From NCBI GenBank assembly GCA_021731425.1, contig JAKFXJ010000267.1:1-8963 (forward strand): a DNA stretch of 8,963 bases, given 5' to 3'. The position numbers and the translations under genes are program-made. Source of the DNA: Limnohabitans sp. (GTDB lineage: Bacteria; Pseudomonadota; Gammaproteobacteria; Burkholderiales; Burkholderiaceae_C). The notes beneath the pieces were generated by a model. The model was not told the DNA's origin and made no database searches. It was given only the letters and a program-made list of their open reading frames with translations. Below are positions 1-7,515 of this stretch, piece by piece. Position 1 is the first letter of the stretch. Every line of letters starts with the position of its first letter.

Positions 1-1
1 C

Positions 2-3000
2 GCCGATTTGCCCAACCACGAGCCTCGCGGCTGCGCCCGTGGCGCTTCGTATTCGTGGTACCTGTACAGCGCCAACCGCGTCAAATACCCGATGATCCGC
101 GCCCGCCTGCTCAAGCACTGGCGCGCTGCACTGGCCGTAGCCAAGAGCCCGGTGGACGCCTGGGCCAGCATCGTGCAAAACGAAGAAGCCCGCCTCGAGT
201 GGCAGCAGCAGCGCGGCTTGGGCGGCTTTGTGCGCAGCACCTGGGAAGAGGTCAACCAGCTCATCGCCAGCGCCAACGTTTACACCGCCAAGCAATATGG
301 GCCGGACCGCATCATCGGCTTTTCGCCGATTCCCGCCATGTCCATGGTCAGCTACGCCGCAGGCAGCCGCTACCTGTCGCTGATCGGTGGCGTGTGCATG
401 AGCTTTTACGATTGGTATTGCGACTTGCCACCGGCCAGCCCGCAAATCTGGGGCGAGCAGACCGACGTGCCCGAATCGGCCGACTGGTACAACTCGACCT
501 TCATCATCGCCTGGGGCTCCAACGTGCCGCAAACGCGCACGCCCGATGCGCACTTTTTCACCGAGGTGCGCTACAAGGGGGCCAAGACCGTGGCCATCAC
601 GCCCGACTATGCCGAGATCAGCAAGCTGGCCGATCTGTGGATGCACCCCAAGCAGGGCACTGACGCCGCGATTGCCATGGCCATGGGCCATGTGATCCTG
701 AAAGAGTTTTACTTTGACAAGCGCAGCGCCTACTTTGATGACTATGTGCGCCGCTACACCGACATGCCCAACTTGGTGCAGCTTGAAGAGCGCACCTTGC
801 CTGATGGCCGCAAGGTCACGGTGCCCGGTCGCTACCTGCGTGCCAGCGATTTCAACGGCAAGCTGGGCCAGGACAACAACCCCGAGTGGAAAACCGTGGC
901 CCTGGATCAGAACGACCGTGTGGTGCTGCCCAACGGCTCGATCGGTTTCCGCTGGGGGGCCGAAGGCCGCAGCGATGCCGGCAAATGGAATCTAGAAAAC
1001 AAAGAGGCACGAGGCGACAGCGAAGTCAAGCTCAAACTGAGCCTGATGGAGGGGGAGGGCAGTGAATACGAAGTGGGCGACGTGGCTTTCCCGTATTTCG
1101 GTGGCATCGACACCCCCAACTTCAGTGCCAACAAGCAAGCCAGCGCGGTGGACGATGTGCTGGTGCGCCAGGTGCCGGTGCGCCGGATCAAGCTGGGCAA
1201 GGCGGGCGAAGAACGCTACGCCCTGGTGGCCACGGTGTTTGACCTGACGGCCGCCAACTATGGCGTGGCCCGGGGTTTGCCCGGCGAAAACGCCGCCACC
1301 AGCTACGACCACGACACGCCTTACACCCCCGCCTGGCAGGAAAAAATCACCGGCGTGAAGCGCGACCAGGTGATCGCCGTGGCGCGCCAGTTTGCCGACA
1401 ACGCCGACAAGACCCGTGGCAAGTCCATGGTCATCATCGGTGCGGCCATGAACCACTGGTACCACAGCGACATGAACTACCGGGGCATCATCAACATGCT
1501 GATGATGTGCGGCTGCATTGGCCAAAGCGGTGGCGGCTGGGCCCACTATGTGGGCCAGGAAAAGCTGCGTCCCCAAACCGGCTGGACCGCGCTGGCCTTT
1601 GCCTTGGACTGGGTGCGCCCACCGCGCCAGATGAACAGCACCAGCTTCTTTTATGCGCACACCGACCAGTGGCGCTACGAACGGCTGGGCGTGGAAGAAA
1701 TCCTGTCGCCGTTGGCCGACAAGTCCCAATTTGGCGGCAGCATGATCGACTACAACGTGCGCGCCGAACGCATGGGCTGGCTGCCCAGCGCGCCGCAGTT
1801 GCAAACCAACCCCATGCAGGTCGTCAAGGACGCGCAGGCTCAGGGCATGGACCCCAAGGACTACGCGATCAAGGCGCTGAAAGATGGCAGCCTCAAGATG
1901 AGCTGCGAAGACCCGGACCACCCCCTGAACTGGCCGCGCAACATGTTCGTCTGGCGCTCCAACATTCTGGGTTCGTCGGGCAAGGGGCACGAGTACTTCC
2001 TCAAGCACTTGCTGGGCACATCCCACGGCGTGCAGGGCAAAGACCTGGGTGCAGAAGACGCCAAACCGACCGAAGTGCAATGGCACGACCGCGCACCAGA
2101 AGGCAAGCTGGACCTGCTGGTGACGCTGGACTTCCGGATGAGCACCACCTGTTTGTATTCGGACATCGTGCTGCCTACCGCCACCTGGTACGAGAAGAAC
2201 GACCTCAACACCAGCGACATGCACCCCTTCATCCACCCGCTGTCCACCGCGGTGGACCCGGCCTGGCAAAGCAAGAGCGACTGGGAAATCTACAAAGGCT
2301 TTGCCAAGGCCTTCAGCGAGGTGTGCGTGGGCCATTTGGGCGTCGAAAAAGAGCTGATGCTCACGCCGCTGATGCACGACACACCGGCCGAGCTGGCCCA
2401 GGCCTTTGACGTGAAAGAGTGGAAAAAAGGCGAGTGCGAGCTGATCCCCGGCAAGACTGCACCGCAAATCTCGGTGATCGAGCGCGATTACCCCAACACC
2501 TACAAACGCTTCACGGCGCTCGGTCCTTTGATGGAGAAGGTCGGCAACGGCGGCAAGGGCATTGGCTGGAACACCACCGACGAGGTGCACCAGCTGGGCG
2601 AACTCAATGGCAAAGTGCGCGCCGAAGGCGTGACTCAGGGCATGCCCAGCATCAGCACCGACATCGACGCTTGCGAGGTGGTGCTGCAGCTTGCTCCCGA
2701 GACCAACGGCCATGTGGCCGTCAAGGCTTGGGAGGCACTCTCCAAGATCACCGGACGTGACCATACGCACCTGGCCTTGCACCGCGAAGACGAAAAAATC
2801 CGTTTCCGCGACATCCAGGCGCAGCCGCGCAAGATCATCAGCTCGCCCACCTGGTCGGGGCTGGAGAGCGAAAAGGTGTCGTACAACGCCGGTTACACCA
2901 ACGTGCACGAATACATTCCGTGGCGTACCCTGACCGGTCGTCAGCAGTTCTATCTGGACCACCCCTGGATGCTCGCTTTTGGCGAAGGCATGAGCAGCTA

Positions 3001-3550
3001 CCGTCCACCAGTTGACTTGAAAACGGTGGATGAAATGATCAACCGCAAGCCCAACGGCCACAAGGAAATCTCGCTCAATTTCATCACGCCGCACCAGAAG
3101 TGGGGCATTCACAGCACGTACAGCGACAACCTGCACATGCTCACGCTCAACCGGGGTGGCCCGGTGATCTGGCTGAGTGAAGACGATGCGAAAAACGCAG
3201 GCATCGTGGACAACGACTGGGTCGAGCTGTTCAATAGCAACGGCGCCATTGCTGCGCGTGCGGTGGTCAGTCAGCGGGTCAACCCCGGCATGGTCATGAT
3301 GTACCACGCGCAGGAAAAAACCATCAACACCCCAGGCTCCGAAATCACCGGCATCCGTGGCGGCATCCACAACTCGGTGACCCGCATCGTGACCAAGCCG
3401 ACCCACATGATCGGCGGCTACGCCCAGTTCAGCTACGGCTTCAATTACTACGGAACCATCGGCACCAATCGCGATGAATTTGTCGTGGTGCGCAAGATGC
3501 GCAAGGTGGATTGGCTCGACGGTGAAGCCCCTGCCACCGTGCAGGCTTGA
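2..3550 (+). CDS. narG: Respiratory nitrate reductase alpha subunit NarG (5' end missing)
   Basis: This is the catalytic subunit of the membrane-bound quinol:nitrate oxidoreductase. It reduces nitrate to nitrite at a bis-molybdopterin guanine dinucleotide centre on the cytoplasmic side of the membrane. The reading frame is open from base 2 and already matches E. coli NarG near residue 83, so about 80 N-terminal codons lie upstream, including the HxxxCxxxC part of the FS0 iron-sulfur motif. The fourth FS0 cysteine is visible in NHEPRGC (Cys codon near 32-34). The molybdenum-ligand Asp is in YDWYCDLPP (Asp codon 422-424). Other hallmarks are SADWYN, TPDAHFFTEVRYKG, GQSGGGWAHYVGQEKLRPQTGW, SGKGHEY and the C-terminal NRDEFVVVRKM. 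Compared with E. coli the protein is slightly longer, with small extra loops around codons 794-826 and 980-1180. The gene is intact to its TGA and is followed 12 nt later by narH. The family assignment is essentially certain; NarZ-type isoenzymes cannot be told apart from sequence alone. Confidence 0.98.
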   Translation, partial: ADLPNHEPRGCARGASYSWYLYSANRVKYPMIRARLLKHWRAALAVAKSPVDAWASIVQNEEARLEWQQQRGLGGFVRSTWEEVNQLIASANVYTAKQYGPDRIIGFSPIPAMSMVSYAAGSRYLSLIGGVCMSFYDWYCDLPPASPQIWGEQTDVPESADWYNSTFIIAWGSNVPQTRTPDAHFFTEVRYKGAKTVAITPDYAEISKLADLWMHPKQGTDAAIAMAMGHVILKEFYFDKRSAYFDDYVRRYTDMPNLVQLEERTLPDGRKVTVPGRYLRASDFNGKLGQDNNPEWKTVALDQNDRVVLPNGSIGFRWGAEGRSDAGKWNLENKEARGDSEVKLKLSLMEGEGSEYEVGDVAFPYFGGIDTPNFSANKQASAVDDVLVRQVPVRRIKLGKAGEERYALVATVFDLTAANYGVARGLPGENAATSYDHDTPYTPAWQEKITGVKRDQVIAVARQFADNADKTRGKSMVIIGAAMNHWYHSDMNYRGIINMLMMCGCIGQSGGGWAHYVGQEKLRPQTGWTALAFALDWVRPPRQMNSTSFFYAHTDQWRYERLGVEEILSPLADKSQFGGSMIDYNVRAERMGWLPSAPQLQTNPMQVVKDAQAQGMDPKDYAIKALKDGSLKMSCEDPDHPLNWPRNMFVWRSNILGSSGKGHEYFLKHLLGTSHGVQGKDLGAEDAKPTEVQWHDRAPEGKLDLLVTLDFRMSTTCLYSDIVLPTATWYEKNDLNTSDMHPFIHPLSTAVDPAWQSKSDWEIYKGFAKAFSEVCVGHLGVEKELMLTPLMHDTPAELAQAFDVKEWKKGECELIPGKTAPQISVIERDYPNTYKRFTALGPLMEKVGNGGKGIGWNTTDEVHQLGELNGKVRAEGVTQGMPSISTDIDACEVVLQLAPETNGHVAVKAWEALSKITGRDHTHLALHREDEKIRFRDIQAQPRKIISSPTWSGLESEKVSYNAGYTNVHEYIPWRTLTGRQQFYLDHPWMLAFGEGMSSYRPPVDLKTVDEMINRKPNGHKEISLNFITPHQKWGIHSTYSDNLHMLTLNRGGPVIWLSEDDAKNAGIVDNDWVELFNSNGAIAARAVVSQRVNPGMVMMYHAQEKTINTPGSEITGIRGGIHNSVTRIVTKPTHMIGGYAQFSYGFNYYGTIGTNRDEFVVVRKMRKVDWLDGEAPATVQA

Positions 3551-3556
3551 AGGAGA
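3551..3556 (+). promoter_or_regulatory. Ribosome binding site of narH
   Basis: AGGAGA directly follows the narG stop codon and stands 6-7 nt before the narH ATG at 3563. It is the strongest Shine-Dalgarno match in the window and fixes the narH start. Confidence 0.85.
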
Positions 3557-3562
3557 AACAAC

Positions 3563-5095
3563 ATGAAAATTCGCGCACAAATTGCGATGGTGCTGAATCT
3601 GGACAAATGCATCGGCTGCCACACCTGTTCGGTCACCTGCAAAAACGTCTGGACCAGCCGGCCCGGCATGGAATACGCCTGGTTCAACAACGTGGAAACC
3701 AAGCCCGGCATCGGTTACCCCAAGGACTGGGAAAACCAGGACCGCTGGAATGGCGGCTGGACCCGAAAGGCCGATGGCTCGATCGAGCCCAAACAAGGCG
3801 GCAAGTGGAAGCTGCTGATGCGGATTTTTGCCAATCCGAACATGCCCCAGATCGACGACTACTATGAGCCTTTCACCTACGACTACGAGCACCTGCAAGG
3901 CGCACCCGAGTCCAAGGCCACGCCCACGGCGCGTCCGCGCAGCCTGATCACAGGCCAGCGCATGCAAAAAATCGAATGGGGCCCCAACTGGGAAGAAATT
4001 CTGGGTGGCGAGTTCAGCAAACGCAGCAAGGATGCCAACCTGGCCAACTTCGACCAAGTGCAAAAAGACATGGTCGGCCAGTTTGAAAACACCTTCATGA
4101 TGTACTTGCCCCGGCTGTGCGAGCACTGCCTGAACCCGGCTTGCGTGGCCTCGTGCCCCTCGGGCTCGATCTACAAGCGCGAAGACGATGGCATCGTGCT
4201 GATCGACCAGGACAAGTGCCGTGGCTGGCGCATGTGCGTGAGCGGCTGCCCGTACAAAAAGATTTACTACAACTGGCAAAGCGGCAAAGCCGAAAAATGC
4301 ATCTTCTGCTACCCCCGCATTGAGGCAGGCCAGCCCACCGTGTGTTCGGAAACCTGTGTGGGCCGCATCCGTTACCTGGGTGTGGTGCTGTACGACGCAG
4401 ACCGCATTGCCGAAGCGGCCAGCACCGAAAACGAGAAAGACCTGTACCAGGCGCAGCTGGACATCTTCCTGAACCCGCACGACCCCCAGGTGATCGAGCA
4501 GGCCCGTCTGGACGGCATTCCCGAGGCCTGGTTGGAAGGTGCACGCAACAGCCCGGTCTACAAAATGGCGATCGACTGGAAGGTGGCCTTGCCGCTGCAC
4601 CCCGAGTACCGCACGCTGCCCATGGTCTGGTATGTGCCGCCCCTGTCGCCCATCACCTCGGCGGTCAATGCCGGCCATGTGGGCATGAACGGCGAGCTGC
4701 CCGATGTGTCGCAGATGCGCATTCCGGTGCAATACCTGGCCAATTTGCTCACGGCCGGTGACACCGCACCCGTGACCCGTGCCCTGGAGCGCATGCTGGC
4801 CATGCGCACTTACCAGCGCGGCAAGCACGTCGATGGCGTGGACAACCTGGCGGTGCTGGAGCAAACCGGCCTCACGGTGGCCCAGGTCGAAGAGATGTAC
4901 CACGTCATGGCGATTGCCAATTACGAAGACCGTTTCGTGATCCCCAGCTCGCACAGGGAGTACGCCGAGAACACTTTCGACATGCGCGGCGGCTGCGGCT
5001 TCTCGTTTGGCAATGGCTGCTCGGACGGTCAGTCCGAAGCCAGCCTGTTCGGTGGCGACAAGCGCCGCACCATCCCCATCCAGCCTGTGGTCTGA
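3563..5095 (+). CDS. narH: Respiratory nitrate reductase beta subunit NarH
   Basis: This iron-sulfur subunit carries electrons from the haems of NarI to NarG on the cytoplasmic face of the membrane. It is 510 residues long, close to the 512 of E. coli NarH, and starts with the typical MKIRAQ. Four cysteine groups are visible: Cys16/19/22/26 in CIGCHTCSVTC, Cys186/189/194/198 in CEHCLNPACVASC, residues 219-229 in CRGWRMCVSGC, and Cys246/249/261/265 (CIFC, then CSETC). In the third group Trp222 replaces a cysteine, the family mark of the [3Fe-4S] cluster; the other three groups supply [4Fe-4S] clusters. The motifs RPRSLITG, ALPLHPEYRTLPMVWYVPPLSP and IPVQYLANLLTAGDT are strongly conserved. The start is supported by an AGGAGA ribosome site. 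No truncation or missing ligand is seen. Confidence 0.99.
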   Translation: MKIRAQIAMVLNLDKCIGCHTCSVTCKNVWTSRPGMEYAWFNNVETKPGIGYPKDWENQDRWNGGWTRKADGSIEPKQGGKWKLLMRIFANPNMPQIDDYYEPFTYDYEHLQGAPESKATPTARPRSLITGQRMQKIEWGPNWEEILGGEFSKRSKDANLANFDQVQKDMVGQFENTFMMYLPRLCEHCLNPACVASCPSGSIYKREDDGIVLIDQDKCRGWRMCVSGCPYKKIYYNWQSGKAEKCIFCYPRIEAGQPTVCSETCVGRIRYLGVVLYDADRIAEAASTENEKDLYQAQLDIFLNPHDPQVIEQARLDGIPEAWLEGARNSPVYKMAIDWKVALPLHPEYRTLPMVWYVPPLSPITSAVNAGHVGMNGELPDVSQMRIPVQYLANLLTAGDTAPVTRALERMLAMRTYQRGKHVDGVDNLAVLEQTGLTVAQVEEMYHVMAIANYEDRFVIPSSHREYAENTFDMRGGCGFSFGNGCSDGQSEASLFGGDKRRTIPIQPVV

Positions 5096-5107
5096 AGCGA
5101 GGTTAAC

Positions 5108-5788
5108 ATGAAAAACAACCGTTATTCCTTGCGCGTTTTGTCCTTGCTTCTGTCTTATCCGGACGCAGCGCTGCGCGAACAACTGCCCGCCCTGTTGCCA
5201 GCGCTGGCCGAAGAGGGCGCATTGAGCACTGCGCGTCAGGCCGAGCTGCAGACTTTGGTGACGCACCTGCTGCGCGTGGACAGCATGGATTTGCAAGCAC
5301 GTTATGTCGAGACCTTTGACCGGGGCCGCGCCACCTGCCTGCACCTGTTCGAGCATGTGCACGGGGACTCGCGTGACCGGGGCCCGGCCATGATCGACCT
5401 GACCCAAACCTACGAGCAGTCGGGTTTGTTCCTGTCGCCCGACGAGTTGCCCGACCATTTGTGCGTGGTGCTGGAGTTCGCATCGACCCAGACGCCCGAG
5501 GTGGCCAAGGCTTTTCTGGGCGAGATGGCGCACATCCTGAACGCGATTTTCAGCGCGTTGCTCAAACGCGAAAGCCCTTATGCCGTGGTGCTGGCCGCCG
5601 TGCTGGAGCTGGCCGGGCACAAGGCCCAGGCGGTGCAGATCGCGGCCGACGAAGCGCTGGACGAGAGCTGGCAAGAGCCCGAAGCCTTTGACGGCTGCAG
5701 CACACGTGGCCAGGCACGGCCGGGCGAGGCCCAACCCATTCACATCGTGAGAAAAACCACCACCCAGACCCGGGGAGTAGCAGCATGA
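5108..5788 (+). CDS. narJ: Nitrate reductase molybdenum cofactor assembly chaperone NarJ
   Basis: NarJ is a cytoplasmic system-specific chaperone. It binds apo-NarG, assists insertion of the molybdenum cofactor and the FS0 cluster, and holds NarGH back from membrane docking until they are loaded; it is not part of the final enzyme. The protein has 226 residues, against 236 in E. coli. The signature lies at residues 71-92 and includes DRGRAT, LFEHVHG and SRDRG; YPDAAL (17-22) and ELPDHL are further family motifs. The C-terminal tail is Gln/Pro/Thr-rich and poorly conserved. The ATG lies 12 nt after the narH stop, with only a weak purine stretch (GCGAGG, 5097-5102) as ribosome site, so translation may depend partly on narH. 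Its TGA overlaps the narI ATG. Confidence 0.97.
   Translation: MKNNRYSLRVLSLLLSYPDAALREQLPALLPALAEEGALSTARQAELQTLVTHLLRVDSMDLQARYVETFDRGRATCLHLFEHVHGDSRDRGPAMIDLTQTYEQSGLFLSPDELPDHLCVVLEFASTQTPEVAKAFLGEMAHILNAIFSALLKRESPYAVVLAAVLELAGHKAQAVQIAADEALDESWQEPEAFDGCSTRGQARPGEAQPIHIVRKTTTQTRGVAA
5772..5777 (+). promoter_or_regulatory. Ribosome binding site of narI
   Basis: GGGGAG lies inside the last codons of narJ, 7 nt before the narI ATG at 5785. It supports this start and reinitiation at the ATGA overlap. Confidence 0.65.
5785..5788 (+). other. ATGA start/stop overlap of narJ and narI
   Basis: The narI ATG (5785-5787) overlaps the narJ TGA (5786-5788), a layout typical of translational coupling. 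It suggests that chaperone and membrane subunit are made in linked amounts. Confidence 0.9.
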
Positions 5789-6504
5789 GTTACCTGGACC
5801 ACTTCATCTTTGGCATTTACCCCTACATCGCGCTGAGCGTGTTTTTGCTCGGCAGCCTGATCCGTTTTGACCGCGATCAGTACACCTGGAAGAGCGATTC
5901 CTCGCAATTGCTGCGTGGAGGCCAGCTGCGCTGGGGCAGCAACCTGTTCCATGTGGGGGTGTTGTTTTTGTTTGGCGGGCACACCGTGGGCATGCTCACA
6001 CCGCATTTCATGTATGAACACTTCATCAGCGCGGGCGACAAGCAATGGATGGCCATGGTCTCGGGTGGCCTGTTCGGCGTGCTGGGTTTTGTGGGCGTGA
6101 CGCTGCTCTTGCACCGCCGCTTGTTTGACGCGCGTATCCGGGTCAACAGCCGAACCAGCGACATTGTGCTGCTGGTCTTGCTGTGGGCACAGTTTGCGCT
6201 GGGCCTGGCCACCATCCCGCTGTCGGCCCAGCACTTGGACGGCAGCATGATGCTCAAGCTGGCCGAATGGGCGCAGCGCATCGTCACCTTCCGTGGCGGT
6301 GCCGTGGAGTTGCTGACCGAAGCCAGCTGGGTGTTCAAGACCCACATGTTCCTGGGGATGAGCATCTTCTTTATCTTCCCGTTCACGCGGCTGGTGCACG
6401 TTTGGAGTGGCTTTGGCACGCTGGCTTATGTGGTGCGCCCTTATCAGGTGGTACGCAGCCGCCGTGTGGGCATGACGCCACGGCCTCCGTTTGGGCGCGG
6501 CTGA
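5785..6504 (+). CDS. narI: Respiratory nitrate reductase gamma subunit NarI (cytochrome b)
   Basis: NarI anchors NarGH to the inner membrane, oxidises quinol on the periplasmic side and passes electrons across two b-type haems to NarH. The protein has 239 residues, a little longer than the 225 of E. coli. Five membrane segments can be read at roughly residues 6-26, 53-75, 89-109, 126-145 and 183-204. The four haem ligands stand at His56, His66, His187 and His205, the same numbers as in E. coli NarI. Other family motifs are YPYIA near the N-terminus, GMLTPHFMYE, TIPLSAQHLDGS and FPFTRLVHVW. The extra length is a basic, Pro/Gly-rich C-terminal tail (RPPFGRG) expected in the cytoplasm. The start overlaps narJ, and the next gene follows after 42 nt. 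Confidence 0.98.
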   Translation: MSYLDHFIFGIYPYIALSVFLLGSLIRFDRDQYTWKSDSSQLLRGGQLRWGSNLFHVGVLFLFGGHTVGMLTPHFMYEHFISAGDKQWMAMVSGGLFGVLGFVGVTLLLHRRLFDARIRVNSRTSDIVLLVLLWAQFALGLATIPLSAQHLDGSMMLKLAEWAQRIVTFRGGAVELLTEASWVFKTHMFLGMSIFFIFPFTRLVHVWSGFGTLAYVVRPYQVVRSRRVGMTPRPPFGRG

Positions 6505-6535
6505 TTGGACGCCAACATTCTTGAAACCATGCATC

Positions 6536-6540
6536 AGGGG
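6536..6540 (+). promoter_or_regulatory. Ribosome binding site deciding the parvulin start
   Basis: AGGGG stands 6 nt before the ATG at 6547. Two other in-frame starts, TTG at 6505 and ATG at 6529, have no such sequence ahead of them, so 6547 is preferred. Confidence 0.7.
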
Positions 6541-6546
6541 CTTCAC

Positions 6547-7515
6547 ATGACTTTTGACACATTGACAGACAAACCGCTGGACACCGCCGGCGCATCCGGT
6601 TCATGCGGTAGCGGTTCTTGTGGCTGCGGGAGCACGTCCTCGTCTTCATCTTTGGCTTATGAACGCACGGCCGCGGCCATGCCTGCGACGGCGTTTGCAG
6701 TCCAGGCAGAAGCGGCCAACGATGTTTTGCTGGCCGAGGCGTCTGCCACTCCACCTTCCATCAACGGCATCGCCTTGCTGTCCCCTGGCGAGATCTTGTC
6801 AGCAGAAGACCTGCTGGAGCGGGCGCATGCTGAATTGCTGCGCCAAGAGGCCGTGCGGCTGGGTTTGTTGCCTGCCCATGCGGGTCTGATCGCCCCCGAT
6901 CTGAGTGCCGACGAGCAGGCCATGATCGACCGCATGCTGGACCAGGAAGTGACTTCGCCCCAGCCCACGCCCGAAGAAGCGCAGCGCTACTACCACGCGC
7001 ACCAGGCGCAATTCATGGTCGGGCAGGGCAGGCGGGTGCGCCACATCCTGTTTGCCGTCACGCCCGGGGTGAACATGCCTGCGCTGGCGCAACGCGCCGA
7101 AGCGGTTTTGCTGGAGTTGAGCCACAAGTCGGTAGCACCCGAGCGTTTTGAGCAATTGGCCGCCGAGTTGTCCAACTGCCCCACGGGTGCGCAGAGCGGC
7201 GATCTGGGCTGGCTCACGCCGCAGGACTGTGTGCCTGAATTGGCCAAAGAGTTGTTTTATTCGGCCGAATCCAGCCAAAGCACAGGCCTGCGGCCACGTT
7301 TGGTGCACACCCGGTTTGGTTTTCACATCGTCGATGTGCTGGAGGTCAACCTCGGTCATTTGCCTGCGTTTGAGCAGCTGCAGGCACAAATCGCTTCGCG
7401 CCTGCAATGGCAGTCGCGGGCCACGGCCCTGGGCCAATACATGCGCCGCCTGGTCGGGTTGGCCCTGGTCGAGGGCATCGAGCTGGACGGGGATGCCTCG
7501 CCCCTGGTGCAATGA
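6547..7515 (+). CDS. Parvulin-type peptidyl-prolyl cis-trans isomerase (PpiC/NifM-like), nar-associated
   Basis: The protein has 322 residues from the ATG at 6547. Three regions can be seen. Residues 1-40 form a low-complexity head rich in Ser, Gly and Cys, with Cys20, Cys25 and Cys27 in SCGSGSCGCGS. Residues of about 85-160 form an alpha-helical SurA/NifM-like segment containing TPEEAQRYYHAHQAQF. Residues of about 163-267 are the parvulin rotamase domain, with VRHIL (His166), GDLGW (218-222) and FGFHIVDV (His260). No signal peptide or membrane segment precedes it, so it should act in the cytoplasm, unlike periplasmic PpiD or SurA. Its place right after narI matches the PpiC-type gene downstream of narI in Pseudomonas aeruginosa. 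By analogy with NifM, which activates nitrogenase iron protein, help in folding or maturing NarG or NarH is likely but unproven here. The stop overlaps the start of the carbonic anhydrase gene. Confidence 0.9.
   Translation: MTFDTLTDKPLDTAGASGSCGSGSCGCGSTSSSSSLAYERTAAAMPATAFAVQAEAANDVLLAEASATPPSINGIALLSPGEILSAEDLLERAHAELLRQEAVRLGLLPAHAGLIAPDLSADEQAMIDRMLDQEVTSPQPTPEEAQRYYHAHQAQFMVGQGRRVRHILFAVTPGVNMPALAQRAEAVLLELSHKSVAPERFEQLAAELSNCPTGAQSGDLGWLTPQDCVPELAKELFYSAESSQSTGLRPRLVHTRFGFHIVDVLEVNLGHLPAFEQLQAQIASRLQWQSRATALGQYMRRLVGLALVEGIELDGDASPLVQ
7512..7515 (+). other. ATGA start/stop overlap of parvulin and carbonic anhydrase genes
   Basis: The ATG at 7512-7514 overlaps the TGA at 7513-7515 of the upstream gene. 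This implies cotranscription and probably translational coupling of the two genes. The upstream purine content is weak, which fits reinitiation. Confidence 0.8.

Noticed and set aside
992..5743. A 1583-codon open frame on the minus strand, antisense to narG, narH and narJ
   Set aside because: It lies in exact codon register with the sense genes, so its stops would be TTA, CTA or TCA codons in them, which GC-rich genes avoid. It continues across genes only because the two 12-nt spacers keep the register, and it ends at a rare CTA leucine codon of narG (992-994). Its product is His/Val/Gln-rich with no recognisable domain, while the sense strand encodes well-conserved proteins.
6505..6515. Small inverted repeat TTGG-ACG-CCAA just after the narI stop
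   Set aside because: The stem is only 4 bp with no following T-run, too weak for a terminator and likely chance.
6522..6538. TTGAA...ATCAG resembling an FNR/Anr box between narI and the parvulin gene
   Set aside because: The half sites are 7 nt apart instead of 4 and neither is a full match to TTGAT/ATCAA, so it does not support an oxygen-controlled promoter here.
5740..6546. Long minus-strand frame opposite narI
   Set aside because: It is antisense to a fully conserved narI and has a low-complexity, His/Gln-rich composition with no domain; it is a codon-bias shadow.
6505..6546. Upstream starts TTG 6505 and ATG 6529 for the parvulin gene
   Set aside because: Neither has a Shine-Dalgarno sequence, whereas ATG 6547 follows AGGGG at good spacing; the extra residues show no conserved motif.
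7407..7511. Upstream extension of the carbonic anhydrase frame
   Set aside because: The extension overlaps the parvulin coding sequence, is Pro/Gly/Arg-rich like a frame shadow, and beta-carbonic anhydrase homology starts after the ATG at 7512.
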